From: Isoperla grammatica | Lineage: Eukaryota; Arthropoda; Insecta; Plecoptera; Perlodidae | NCBI GenBank assembly: GCA_945910005.1 | Contig: OX246745.1 | Coordinates: forward strand, 8,224,765 to 8,288,764 | DNA: 64,000 nt | Reading direction: 5' to 3' | Shown here: piece by piece, positions 35,251 through 48,560 of the stretch | How the letters are laid out: each line of letters starts with the position of its first letter | Position numbering within the stretch: the stretch's first letter is position 1 | Notes under the pieces: model-generated | What the model saw: only the letters and a program-made list of their open reading frames with translations | The model's database searches: none | Told to the model about the DNA's origin: nothing | Position numbers and translations under genes: made by a program

Positions 35251-37307
35251 ACCTTTTGTAGAACCCGTGGATTGTTGGTTTATTTGTTGCCGCTTGGAAT
35301 GTCCGGAGTTCTTGGTTTGGTTCGGAATGTAACTTTTAGAGCCTGAAACTGACTTATGCCGTTTGGTTATTATGTCTATTATGTAGAACGAAATTTAAAC
35401 CCGCCATAGAAAAGATGTTCACAATTTGTTATTATAATAATGTCCGTAACAGACAACCAGTTCTTCCAACTGATTGGGACAGATAATACGTTCACTTGAT
35501 TTATTTATATCATTGTCAAGCAATGTCTTTCACATCTCTTTCTCTTTTAGAAGAGATTGCATGTTAGGCATATAAGTATGAACTACAAAACCCCAACACA
35601 TGAGCAATGGTTTCAAGTTACCAGATTCCAATTAAAACTTTTCCAAAAACCTTATTTTATGCCGTAGTTCAATAATTTAGAAACACATGCCATTGTCTTG
35701 TCACATTTTAAACTCTACTTGGTGAAACCATTTTTCTACGTGCTTTAAGAATTGTTGAAAACAAATTTTTGTACTAAGTGTAGTTATGTATTCATAACTG
35801 TTTTGTTGGTATAGCGATGTTAAAACTCATCTCGTTATAAATAAATTAAATAATATAAAATGAATAAACTACAGAATAGTAAGAAAACAGCATTTCGTAT
35901 CCATTTTGATACTTGAACTTCCGTAATATTTATTTATTTCCTTTATCTTGGTGTCTGTTCTGGACATCTAGATATTGAACGCTCTAAAGTCTAAACGTGC
36001 CTGTATTGTTATCATTTAGACTTCAACGCCTCGAGCTTAATTCACTGTAAAGTTGAGTCTCAGTTTAAAAGTTCTTTTTTTTTAATTTTTTCAATCCCGC
36101 AAACACAAAGAAGAGAGTTGGAGTAAGTTGAATCCCAGTTCTGTAACATTCCACGAATCAACATTGTGTCGAAAAGTTTTCGTTGCGCTCAGTAAACGCA
36201 AGCCACGACGTTTGTGGGATATAAACTAGACGGCTTAACATTATTTGCTTACTTTAAGGGAAACAATTTGAGCTGTAATAATTAAATATGATTACTTAGT
36301 CAGCATGATATTTATTTATCTTCTAGAAAGTGAGATCATGTGTGTTGAAAAGAGAGAGTTAACTAGTTTTCAGTAAAGACAGAATTGTGTCATATTAAAG
36401 CTTTTATGCTCATAGCACAAAAACGTTGTTAAAACTAACAAATTGAAATTGAGTCCAGAAAAACGTTATTAAAATATCAAAATTGATTCAAAACGCATAC
36501 TTACTTTTTATATTGGAGATTCATGACATTTTATTATATTCTCAATACATGGGAAATCAATTGTTTTAATAGATTGTTATTATAACTTATAATTGCTGTA
36601 GGGATTTTACCTGAGAGTTAACCTCAGTGAGTCGACTAACAATGTACTCTAAAATTCAAAGCTATGAAAGGCACCACATATACTTTATTCATTATTATGT
36701 ATGCTCTTCGTTTTCAAGTCCTTACATAAATTTTATTATTAATTATGATTTACTTTGATCTTTTCTGTAATCAATCTCGTTGTAAAGATACAAACCAGTA
36801 CCCCGAAATATAACATTTTAACTTCTTTGATGAAACATTAACGCGCTACTAATATGATAATTTCTCACTGGTATCTACTCGACTTCCTAAAAACCACAAA
36901 CTTTGATTTATACACTAATCAAATTCTACTGGTTTTATAAATATATCTCTAATTTCAGTGAATTAAATTCATTTCAAATCTACTATTTTTACAATATTAA
37001 ATAACATTTCAAATAATAAGGAATGTTTTGGAGGGGCGAAGGCGGCAGAGCATACAAGAGATGTCGTTCCCCATGTTTCTTGGTAGTCCTGTTTTGTTTT
37101 CGATCACAGGTTCCTGAATGCTCTCCAGAGAGAAATGCTCGGGTAAGGGTCAGCAGAGGGTAGAATTAGGGATGCTGTGCACGATACCCCTAACCTACAG
37201 CAAGGAACAATACAATTGCCATATAAGTAGGCCTATAGACGAGTTTAGTTTAACCTTTAGTATAAAGTGGCAACTTTTGTCTCAAATAATGAATCAGTAC
37301 TTGTCTA
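35251..37307. other. AT-rich non-coding DNA
   Basis: Nothing beyond the possible short plus-strand first exon near 35299 is noted. No repeats of size are seen. Confidence 0.6.
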
Positions 37308-37360
37308 TGGTGTAGTCGATTAGGTCTTTGTCTCTTCCATGTTTCCGGCTCGAATCCTCG
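37305..37360 (+). mobile_element. tRNA-derived SINE head or tRNA pseudogene
   Basis: TGGTGTAGTCGATTAGG at about 37309 resembles a pol III A box, and GGCTCGAATCC at 37347-37357 is a near-perfect B box. Their starts are about 39 nt apart, as in tRNA-type promoters. The cloverleaf is incomplete (no matching acceptor stem), so it is not a functional tRNA. The SINE body probably runs downstream, but I cannot find its end. Confidence 0.45.
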
Positions 37361-40300
37361 TTTAAACATGGATATCAGACAATTATCGTCTTGACTACCA
37401 TCGTTGCTAAGTATAAGTTGTAAAGTTTAAGTAACTGCATCCTCATTCCGTATTTATATGTTGTGACTGCATATTTCAATTTGGCTATTGATAATTTATC
37501 AGTGACCATTTAAACTGTAAAAAAAAAATGGCATGTGGACTTTCTTTCCATGTAGTATTTTTTGTAGTAATACTTCTAGTAATGTAACAATTCCTCGGCA
37601 TAGACGGATGCTTGAATACTATGTAAATGTATGTGTTGATGTACAAATTAGTTTACTAAACTGTTGTTAAACAAATATACTTATCCATTATTTTAGCCAA
37701 TGAGATACCTTTGAATTGCACAGCTACACCTGGGATTCACCAGAGTTGTAAAATGCGATTTTTGAAAATGATTTACGACGAAAACTAGAAGTCGCAAGCT
37801 TGTAACAGGAATTAATAATACATTATTTTAATGACCAAAGTTTCGGTGGAGCGCTCGTACCCACCAATCGTGACGTAGAGAATACTCACTTGTCACGTCA
37901 TAGCAGACGGCCGCATAAAGAACTCTCACTGTAGCTGGCGATATAGTTCTCGTTCGGTCGGTGGTCTTTTCTCATCAAGGACTTTTTAAACACATTTCTG
38001 GAGAAGAAAAAAAGTAAAAGTTTGGGTTCATTTTCCGTGTTCTAAATTACACAAATTTAACGTTTGTTAATGAAATTTGAAAAGGATAAGATTGACAAGA
38101 TGTAAAGATAATTTCAAACTCACACATATATGCAAATTACATGTGTAAGTGTGTGTTTAGTATATTTAGTTGAAGTTATCGGTAATCGGCGGCGCTAGGA
38201 GAGCTCAACTGTTGTCTGAACTAGAACTTCGTCTGCTATCCATCAGTATATTTGTTATAAAATTAAATGTTCTGAAATAATATCCATGTCATCATCGTCA
38301 TGTAAGCCTTGGTATGTCCTGAAGACAAAACATGAACACTCAATATTTTAGAACGGGTGAATTGTGTTTAATTCTGAGTGAAATAATAGGCTCTCGTTGC
38401 CTTCGCTTCTCCTGTCTTAGTTCTATCAAGTTCTATTCTCTATCTTACATCTTAAACATAGAATAAACCCAATGTAGGATAGCCTATCTCTTTATGTAAC
38501 TCAACAAGTGGCTTACTAAAACTTGTTAATAACAACTATTTCTATTACGGCATGGTAATAAATGTAATTTACGAACAAAAATAAGAATATACTAAGAACA
38601 CTGAGGCGAGGCGCTTAACTCTCCCATTTGGATGATGGGAGCAGATTGTTACTCCCGAAACTTAGTGGTTTTTAGTGGAATTTTGATTTTACCCTTTAAC
38701 TTACATATACAATAATCTGTACAAATATCACTTCCTAACAACATTTTAATATCTACGATCACAATTAATTTGATGTTAAAGTGGTTAACTTATTAAAAAT
38801 AGTATAACTAAAGGACTTAAAAAATGTGAGACATTACATGTTTAGAATTAATTAAGTAGTACAACTAAAAAGAAAAACATTACAAATTGCTTAACTTTTG
38901 GTTAATCATTTTGTACTTGCTCAGAAAACGAAATATCAATATTTTAATATATTTATTGTAATTTACCCGCCCGAGTGCAGAAAGACAGTTTAGGCCACAA
39001 ATATCCCTCTGTTCTATGCACAGGAGTGGACTTAACTAAACTATACTAAGGACTATAAATACTGCGTAATAATATTGTAAATATGGTTGTAAATTCATAA
39101 TTTCACAATTCCTACTTTGTCATTACGGTCTGCATTAAACAAAACCAGATTCATATTTCATTTCATTGCTTGACTTGTATATTATAAATATAGTAAATAT
39201 CTATTTAAAAAGTCATGATGTACATAGAAAGTGAACATTGTTTATAAGTTAAACAGGCTTATACGTATTTCACTGTTCATTCTCGTGCCTGGCGCTTACA
39301 CCATAGTGGCTGAATTTATCTCCGAACAATAAAATAACTAGACACCAAAGCAAGGATATAAATTATTCAACGAGGGTTATAAAGTTGAAAGTTCCAGTAG
39401 TATTCTGTTCTGCGTTGACTTTAATTTCGGCTTCTGAGGCTTGGAACATTCGTTCTCTCTTTATTTGTTGAGAAATGGTTAAGATGTTTACTCTACGTTA
39501 ACAATTTTCAAAATAGCTGACTCATTTCTTTGATGCTAATTAGTAACAGCATCATTTCTTTAAGGGATAATAAGAACGTTAAATATCTAAATCATTTAAG
39601 AATTCTTTCTGTTTTCTTTCCCATTTCAATGGCCGTGACTAATCATTGTGTAATACGGAGCTCTAAAGGATTGCTATGATACTTGTTAAGCGGCGCAAAC
39701 GTGTTAAAATAACGGTGATTAAAGAGGTATAGCAAGGATTGAATTTTAAAATTAACTAGTATATATTTCGTGTCTTGTCTGATAGGGAAGTGCTCATTAA
39801 TTACTGGCTTGGTTGATATGACAGCTTTCAAAGTCACCGTTAACATGAATTAAAATTACGTTTAGTCGGTGTCACCTTTTAAAGTGATGATGTTGCGTTA
39901 GAGCATAACACCCATATCCACAATACAAAACATTGCTCACACAAGGTGTTCTCGTGGGCCGTTGGGATACTGCAATCATTTTGTTAACATCTGTACAATT
40001 ATATGCATGAACGTAGCTTTGAAGAACGATATTTTTTTTAGTTCAGGAAACCATTGGCGATAGAAAATAAAATCTGTTGCTAAAAAAATAAGCCTTATAC
40101 CCACATTACACGTTTCAATACTTTTGTCAAATTTATTTAATTCAAGGACAAAAAAGCATCAATTAATAGAAGCTTTATTGTTGCGGTTTTTTACCAACTG
40201 TTTTTGATTCGCTTGTGTTCTTGAATTCAATAAGTTTGACGAATCGTGTAATGTCGGCATTATATTTTGAACTACATTATTTTGAAAAGTCAATCGTAGA

Positions 40301-41949
40301 ATTTAGCAGACTAAAAGTAATATTCAGGGTACTCATACTTCAGTCGTCCTTCATCATTATCAAATTGTTTATTATTTATTGTACAGCAAAACAACTTCCC
40401 GTCAAATTATGTAGTAAAACGTACCCGGAATGGTTTTACTACGAGAGTATAATCAGTCTTGAAGTCTGAAAACTGTCGTATAGCAGAGTTTTGTACTTGC
40501 TGAAGTGGCTTTGCTGTCGAGAGAAGCTGTATGAGGTAATTATGTTGATAGTTCTCTGAAGCTTAGAGCGGTGATCGGTTAATCCCATACATAGTCATTA
40601 TGTCATGTTACCATATTATGCAATATCTGGTCGCACCTTTAACAAGCAACCGCTGATATACATAATTTCTGTCAATATATATATATATATATATATATTT
40701 GTTGAAGTTTATTGCTCTAATCATTGCTTGTATTACATCATACATAGGCTCTCAGCGTTGAGATATGCGCCGCGTCAATTGCCAAGTGAAAGCTAAATAA
40801 TTGCAGTCTAAAACGTCCCGACTGCCAAGAACCTATTGACGATAATATATTCAGTTTGATTTTTGAAAATTATGGTACTTATTTCTTTGATAATAAATTG
40901 AAGGAAAATAACACTTTCTATATTACTGAACCAATATAAATGTACATTGAAATATTTCACCACTTGTCTATAGAATTTGACATTAAGTCTAATAATATTA
41001 TAGATACATACTCTTTCCCATAGTTATTGAAATTAATATCACCGATATTACTTTCCATTCCAATAATATTATGCTATTTTATTGTATAGATTTTATTTTA
41101 ATCGTATGTGACGCCTTCAGCTGTAAAACGAAATCAGTTTGAGAAACTTGGAATAAAAAAATGTTTTAAGAAGATGGTTTCGTATTTAGATACTAGATAG
41201 TGGTAGTACATTATATAACTCCATTGAACAATAAAGATCCGTTTTTCCACTCCTCATTGTAATACTAACGCCAAGAAACGGTACTAAGTTACCAAACACT
41301 GCGCCGAACTTTGCAACAAGTTCATATTATGAACATAAACATGCGGTAAGGCTATAAAAGTGTGGTTTCATTTTCATTTTAGCGGTTGAATTTTATGTCG
41401 GTCTTTTGTGTACAAACCCGTAAAAATGGCTTCTTGTATAGTTCCTTAAATTAACATATCTATTTTATACTCTCCTCTAAATGTCACAGAATAAAAGTAA
41501 ACCTATATCTCGCGTAACGTGGCTTTATGCCATTTTGTTCAAAATACATACTGGCTTGTCTGCGACGCATAATACTAAATGTAACATTAAAATGAACCAT
41601 TAAAAAACGATTCGCTTTAAATTGTTTCCTGTCGCATTCGATATGAGGATGAACTGTTCCTTTGTGTTCGCCACAACTATAATAGATAAGTGCTAAAAAT
41701 TGTTATCATAAATAACGATATTGATAGTGTTGTGCTAGCACTATAGCCCACTTTACCACCTCTTGCAATCCTGACACAGTATTTATGTGTGACTGTGAGG
41801 TTGTTCGGCTCCTAATCATTGGAACATTAGGACTATACATTCTACAATCTGCAGGTGATAATATCTATTATTGCGTTATTAATTTGAATTTCTAATAATT
41901 GGAATAAATACGCAGATTACGTTTTTGAACAGGTAATTGCAACCATCAT
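37361..41949. other. non-coding DNA, mostly AT-rich
   Basis: It contains the CCAAT/CRE module near 37.86 kb, a GC-richer word at about 38185-38235 and a (TA)12 run at about 40674-40698. Open frames at 39643-39846 (-) and 40215-40469 (+) have no domains. Confidence 0.6.
37850..37965. promoter_or_regulatory. CCAAT plus two CRE-like sites
   Basis: ACCAATCGTGACGTAG (37863-37878) puts a CCAAT box directly next to a CRE half-palindrome. TCACGTCA, a near-perfect CRE, follows at 37893-37900, then GACGGCCGC. CpG is higher than in the flanks. The arrangement suits a small CREB/NF-Y-type promoter or enhancer, but I can place no transcript beside it. Confidence 0.35.
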
Positions 41950-41950
41950 G

Positions 41951-42089
<139 letters not shown>

Positions 42090-43198
42090 ATCTTTATTTT
42101 CAAAGATTAAATTTGAAACTTTCAAAACATAAATTATGTCATTATTGACATTGATTTCTGTATTAAATTTAGAAATGTGGTATAACTAAAATTCGTTTTT
42201 ATACCAATCTCTTTTCAAAGTGTCTAATAAAAATCAATATTTGGCGTAGAAACTGCTAAACAAAATTCAAAGAAATTCGTCAATCCATCATCTTGAAATC
42301 GGTTACTTTCTATATATTCCTCCGTCATATTTCTTTTTGATCGATCGTTCCATTTCTGTTCAGAGAAATGTTATAATGTACCTCTCAATCCATCCTGCAA
42401 CGCAGTGATACAAGATACATGTGAAGAAATACCAAGAAAAACTCGGAAGCTCTTACTTATCTGAAGTTCTGTGTATACATGACGTGTAAACACATTAATA
42501 ATGACAACATGATTTAGAAAAACAAAAACTATTAGGACAAATCTGACACACTAAACATAATTAGAAAGAGTATCTTGACCTTGACTGTACTGACGATGTC
42601 GGCAACGAAGTGTTACATATCTACCCGGCACCTCCACCATTCCGACAACACGACAACGACAACGACAACGACAACGGGAGAGTATAGTCAGTAAATATAT
42701 GTTCAGTCCAACCCCTGCTTTACTTATGTCCTAGAGTGTAGAAAATATTATGTTTTAAGTCAAAAAGCCAATTTTACTGGAAAGCATTTTAAAATTAATG
42801 TTATCAAAGTAAAAACCAGTTTAGTTACATGTTGAGCTTTACATATCGAATATCTGCCAGGTGCAGCGCTAAGATTTATGCGTCTATATTCAGCAACCTC
42901 CTTCCGGCGCTACTGATGATTACCAACATGCAGACTTGTTTCACATTTCACATTTCACAGTCCCATGTTTGCACTGAATGACGCGCACTTATTAGATAGA
43001 TCAACGCTTTAGGCTACACAACGTTCTAGCCTGCAATGGAAATTTTTTATAACAATGACATATGATCGTTTGCATATCAGATTCTAAATCATGCGTGGAC
43101 TCATCTTGCAAACTGCTATATTTCATGGTGCAGGGTACATCCACGTCAAGAACCGCAGAAAAGTTGTATTTTTTAATTATATCTCAAGATTGCAACAC
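42090..43198. other. non-coding DNA with a small (ACGACA)n run
   Basis: A run of about five ACAACG units lies at 42643-42676, right after the tRNA-Ala-3'-end-like word. Nothing else is recognised. Confidence 0.65.
42620..42641. other. tRNA-Ala 3'-end-like word (copy 1)
   Basis: CCCGGCACCTCCACCA reproduces the 3' end of eukaryotic tRNA-Ala including the CCA, which is not genome-encoded in eukaryotic tRNA genes. The identical 22-bp word recurs at 57527-57548, but the flanks differ. It could be a retroposed tRNA 3' end, part of a SINE, or on the minus strand a primer-binding site of a lost LTR retrotransposon. Confidence 0.5.
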
Positions 43199-43423
43199 AA
43201 ATCGAAAATCTAAATCAACAGCGCACTGTTTTTGGTAAACCCTGTATACTGAATGAAATATTATAACAATTAGCGTAGTTATTTTGATTATTAATTCGAT
43301 AATTAGTAATAAAATTTATTAGATATAAAAACCATACTGATTATAATGTAAAACACATTTAGAGCATTCAGTATGTAGGGCTTCCAAAAACCACAGTGCG
43401 CTGTTGATTCAGGTTTTCGATTT
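43199..43423. mobile_element. MITE-like element with about 57-bp terminal inverted repeats
   Basis: The left arm (43199-43255) and right arm (43365-43423) are reverse complements over nearly their full length with a few mismatches and a 3-bp indel. They contain AAATCGAAAA, AATCAACAGCGCACTG and ATACTGAATG. The 109-bp interior is AT-rich and non-coding. Size and structure fit a non-autonomous DNA transposon. No convincing target-site duplication is visible, so the superfamily is open. Confidence 0.8.
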
Positions 43424-45119
43424 CGAAGACCATTCGTGAGATGTAATTTAAAAATGAATTTTTTGCGCAGTGTCCGATATTTCAATACACAGTTTTATTC
43501 CATGTAGAATTGTAATAGACGGGTTCACAAAACTCGAGGTATGTTTAAAAACGTATATATGCTCACAGTTGAAATGTTCATTTATTGACTTTATTGGTTT
43601 TCATAAAGAGATCGTGATAATGATCAGGATCACAGAATTGAATGGGTATTACAAAATCCTTTTGTTTTACTTGTGTGTTCGTATCGGTTAATTTCTGCTT
43701 CCAATGTACAATTTTCGGGATCTGTTTCCAGGAAATGTATACTTGTTTGTAGGCCTATAACACAATAACTACTAAATTAAGTGTAAAGTACCCTAAAATA
43801 GTTTTGTGAGTTACAATGAAATGTGTATTAAGTAATACACCGTTTACTTGTTCTATTTATTAACTGGGTGGAGAAAAATACATTTTCAAGGTTAATTATT
43901 GTTTCTGGCGACAATTTTGTTGAAGCTTTATAACAAGTGTTTTGATCATTAGCGTATTGTCGTTTCCTCAACTCTGTCACCTCTTGAGAGCTGTTATACC
44001 AGTAGAGTAACTAGTACTTACACGAGTTGTGTGTCGTGACCCATTACTTATATAAAATACTTCACGTCTAAGATAAAGTCTTGGAACAGATCTTCTTTGA
44101 AGTGATAGTAGGCCAAATGTCATTATTGGGAAAAGATCAAAGTAAGTAATTTTGGAACATTTGAATAATGTGTAAGTTCCCAAAATTATTTTTAGTATTA
44201 TCCCAAAAATGGTTAATCATAAAATAATTATTCTTCATTTGTTGTTATAATCTAAAAGAAAGTTCTGTTATACTTCTACTTCCAAGAATACAGCACAACA
44301 CAGAATATCTATGAAAAATAACAAGTGAATTAAATAACATTTTTGTTTACGTGCCACCATAGACAACGTTTGTGTTTTCGTTCCTCCATAAACCACATTT
44401 GTGTTTACGCTCCTCCATAAACACAAGTGGCGTTCAAGCTTGACTGAAGGGGAGATTTTTAAGCCTTCTTTAATTTGGAATGGATTGGAAAGTTTTAAAA
44501 CTTTTTATGGTCAACCCCAATGGCAGCTTAACTCTTCCATTCTCTCAAGTGGACAACTAATTGCCGAGAATTCTTTTACCATCAAAATCCTCTTACAGTT
44601 TAATTAAAAATGCGCTAATTATGACACCAAGCAAAATGAATTACAATGCCAAAGTCCTACAATGCAAAATTACCTTCTAAAGTTTACTTCAGTGTATTTT
44701 TAAGTGTTACGTATTAGTCAAGGTGAAGTATTCTGAAATGTGATGTTCATGCTGCACTGTGATTTGATTTGAGATATGCCAATCTTCTGAGTTCAAAGGT
44801 AGAAGTGACAGTATTTTTGGAAATAGTAATACATTTTTGTATTTAAATTCATGATCAACATTAACGAGTCCCAAACAATCTCAAGAGAATTCTTAAACAT
44901 ACATTTTAAGATTCTGGTTTTGAAAGTTTCAATTTACAAAGTAAGTATCGCTTTACTTTCAGAATCTAAACTCTTCATTAAATAATTTTACGGTAAACTT
45001 CACACTTTTACATTGAAACGTTGTAAAAATGAGCCATTATCTAAACCTGGTGAACCAGTTGTTTAAGATGAGAACTTATTAGTTACGAAGGAGTGCTACT
45101 ACGTACTTTCAAGGAGTGC
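43424..45119. other. AT-rich non-coding DNA
   Basis: No gene is seen. A short imperfect duplication of TCCTCCATAAACCACATTTGTGTT-like sequence lies at about 44380-44425. Confidence 0.6.
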
Positions 45120-45161
45120 GGTGGGGGTTGTGGGTGGTGGGGGGGGGGGGGGGGGGGGGAG
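45120..45161. repeat. poly-G tract
   Basis: GTGGGGG units lead into G21. The glycine-rich start of the open frame 45121-45456 (+) comes from this tract. The remainder of that frame has no recognisable domain. Confidence 0.95.
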
Positions 45162-47839
45162 AATGTTCGTCATTCATTTTCCATTATCTTGCAGAGAATC
45201 GCGAAACTTCACATTTAACAAGACTATACTGTCTGTAGCAATATTACGGTTCTTGCAACAACCAAGGCTTCAAGAGTTCCTCTATCCTGACACCCATTCC
45301 TCAAGACCTTCTTTCTTTATCACTCCAATCCGCTCAGTCCAATCTCCCGTTTGTCTATTTCTTGGCTTTCTACTACCAGACACTCGGAAACACGTGTCAA
45401 ATTTTCCTCATACCCACGCTTTAATTTATCGATCAAACTGCATTCCGTTGTCGTGATCTTGTTATTCACCATATCCATGCAGACCCATTTCACACGTGGT
45501 TTCGACCGCCAGAAAAACTAAAATCTGGAGTTCTTTCATGTGATCCGATGATTGTGCTCTACAATAGAGTGAATAAAAACAAAAATAGAGGAGACATGAA
45601 ACAAATTATGCAGGCCGAAATAGTAAAGAAATTAAATTTACATATGAACGTCCGTTGTAGGACGTAGAGAAGCATAAATAACATCAAGGTCATGAGTACT
45701 TGTATAACGTAGTCATGTTTGGTTTACATGTTGTATCTGTATGTGAAGGAGGGGGGTAAAACCTTGGGTCAGAACTACCGGTGATCTGTACAGTGCTATA
45801 ATAATAATATTATTCCATGTAAATCTTCACAATGTAACCGGTAGTGTTTTGCAACAGTGTTGTTACATGAACAGTGAATAAAACAGACAGCTTGTATCAC
45901 TGCATGTATTCGAATGATAAGGTGGAAAAGTTTCCTCCTCAGAAGTAAAGCAAGCAACTACGCAATGATAACAGGATCGTGTTATGTTGTTCTCTTAATG
46001 CGGGGAAATGTAAGCTTCCACCGCAAGATCCCACTTTATCTTGCACAAAAGCAGCATCTTGCTTTTACAGCCTTTTCTCGAGATCGTAGTTCACACTTGA
46101 TTTCAATTAACAAACACAACAAATAAACAAATAAACACAAAACGTTATAATAATCTTAAGAGAAATGTTTTCACATTTATGTCGGAGGGTGAAAAATTCG
46201 TTCACCCTAAAAACTTTTCAACAAAAGTGGTCCACGGTTAAATAATAATTACAGTGTTCTCAATTAAACTCTCTTCCATAACCGTCTTCCTTGGTAAACA
46301 AGATTTATAACGCGATAGGACGTGCATTAAGTAAATAAATTGTGATTCATTTAACTAAAATATGCATTGTGAATATATATTTAACGACATAGTACGAGTT
46401 TTGGTTGTTAGTGTTAGTCCAATGAAATTCTACCAAAAATAATCATTCAATTTTAATACCAGGGAAAAATAAGTACATTTTCTTTCAATTAATTGTTTTA
46501 CGATCCTCCGTCGACAACTTTCCTATACGTGTGGCTAAAGCTGCTAAAGCTTTCACTCACGGTTTAAGAGTTTTAAAAACTGGGTGTTAGGAAATGAAGT
46601 ATGAGCAATAAAAAAAAATGTCTAAATGGTTACGATTAAGACAGGGCACCATTTCTCAAGAGACAGTCGTATTGATTAATTGATTAGTGATGATCGGATT
46701 TAAATTAACCTTCTATTTGAACCCATGGTGTTGTAGTTGTAAATACACCTTGGTTCACTATCTACATCAATGTGTGTCTGTTAGACAAAGAGCGGTACTC
46801 AGTTTAGCATGTGTCTCTTTAATCAACTAGCAGCTTGTGCTTATATGTTCCGTTGGGCTTTGGGAAGCCACACGAAACGCAGCACATGTATTTACCAAGT
46901 TAAAGCTTTTTCATATTTAATTGCAGTAGGTACTCTACGTTTAATTTCTATTCATTGTCCGGATGCGTTACTTATTTACTGGAGTTCAAGCTGTTTAAAA
47001 TTTTAAGAGATTTACCATGGAAGTGCATGCATGTATATACACAGAAAATACTGTGTGTGTATAAATATGTTCGCGGCAAGATATAGTTACATTGTATACT
47101 TCGTGTGCTGATATTACGTAACTTTTATCACGTTCAAGAGCTCCTTATAAAACATTTATAACAATAAAAAGTCTTCTTGGCGTTACATAAGGGTAATCAT
47201 ACACTCATAACCGCCCCCCCCTCCCTCCCATTACCATGATGATAATACGTATCATGAAAATAATGGTATACTACCTTTACTAATATTTGACATAATATAT
47301 TTCCTTCAATACTATTCTGATTGAATCAGTCACAGTTGTGAACAATCAACAAAACACCTATTTTATATTTTACAACTATTATTTTGTAGTTAACTACTTG
47401 ATTTTAAGTAATTTTTGGGTTCGTGGTCACATTAATAAAGGCACCCGTGTGTGAGTGTCCAATTCGAACACCTCAATTAACGCACGCATCTATATATGAC
47501 TGGAATTGAACTATACAACTTGAACATAAGAGCTATTTAAACTATGATGCAAACATGTTATTTAATATAATATGAATATTTATTATACGAGGTAACTTAA
47601 ATAAGCTCCTCAGACAGCTTCCACTGTTGCGGTATAAACAACTGCAGTTTTCCACAATAAGCTTTGTCGTGAAGTTAAATCAAAGAGAAATTGTCGGAAA
47701 AGGGTAAAAGGATAAAAAGAAATTGTATCATTCGTGCAACTTGCCTGATTAAACAAATGGGAACAAGCGAACAGAATTGCATCGTATGATTTTATTCCTA
47801 CCCTGTTGGATTTCCTATGGGTTCAGATAAATCTTTACA
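45162..47839. other. AT-rich non-coding DNA
   Basis: No supported gene. A C-rich run sits at 47213-47229. Frames at 45914-46126 (+) and 46809-47006 (+) have no domain. Confidence 0.6.
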
Positions 47840-48560
47840 TCAAAGGCCAAGTGGCCATGGCGAAAACAAATGGTAGCGCCTGGCACTCAAAACGCATCCA
47901 TCTGGTTGAGCTGAAGAAACCTTTCTGTTAGATATCTTTTCATTTTGTAATTGGTCTGTTAATTCCCAGGCTTTTGTAAAGCCGAGCTTAAAAAAAATAC
48001 TATCTTTTTGCCGTGGCGTCGGAAGGAGACCAAATCGCGAGCCATTTCCGTCTCCCGTTTCCGCCATAAAATATAACGACGGTGGTGTTTCGCCACATTT
48101 GAGACCTTCAAACGAAGCTATTATGCCGTACATCAGGCGCAATTTCACTCCGTTGGATTTTATTTGCTTAAAAAAAATCTTGGCTGGTCTGGGCCTAGAT
48201 GTGTATGTTCGCGATACAAATACAAGTGACATATTTTATTTAGATTCTCTCTCTATCTCTTCCTGTGCTCCGTTCATCGTGGAGAGTCGGTATCCGTTGA
48301 TGCAACATAAAGCAAGTGGAATAATCCCTTAATCCTTTGACTATTTATCTCTCTCCCCTTCTCATTGCCTTTTTGAAAAGCCTCCTTGCGGTTTTTGCCC
48401 GCCTACCCTTCCCCCCCACAACCTCGTATCGCACTTGGGTGTTGACGTTGATGTCTCCTTGGGCCGAACTACACCTCCGATCCATCAGGTTAACCTTGTC
48501 TTGTCGGGGAAATGAGACCCTAGGGAGGGGCTGACTGAAGATAACACAGAGAAATCGATA
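47840..48560. promoter_or_regulatory. GC-richer block, possible conserved non-coding element
   Basis: This 0.7-kb block has higher complexity and GC than its surroundings. It also has overlapping open frames on both strands (47840-48232 -, 48345-48659 -, 48099-48332 +), a pattern seen in non-repetitive regulatory DNA with few stops. Words such as TTTTGTAATTGG and TGTTAATTCC offer homeodomain-type sites, and a C9 run lies at about 48410. I recognise no protein domain in any frame, so a conserved regulatory element is the more likely reading. Confidence 0.25.
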
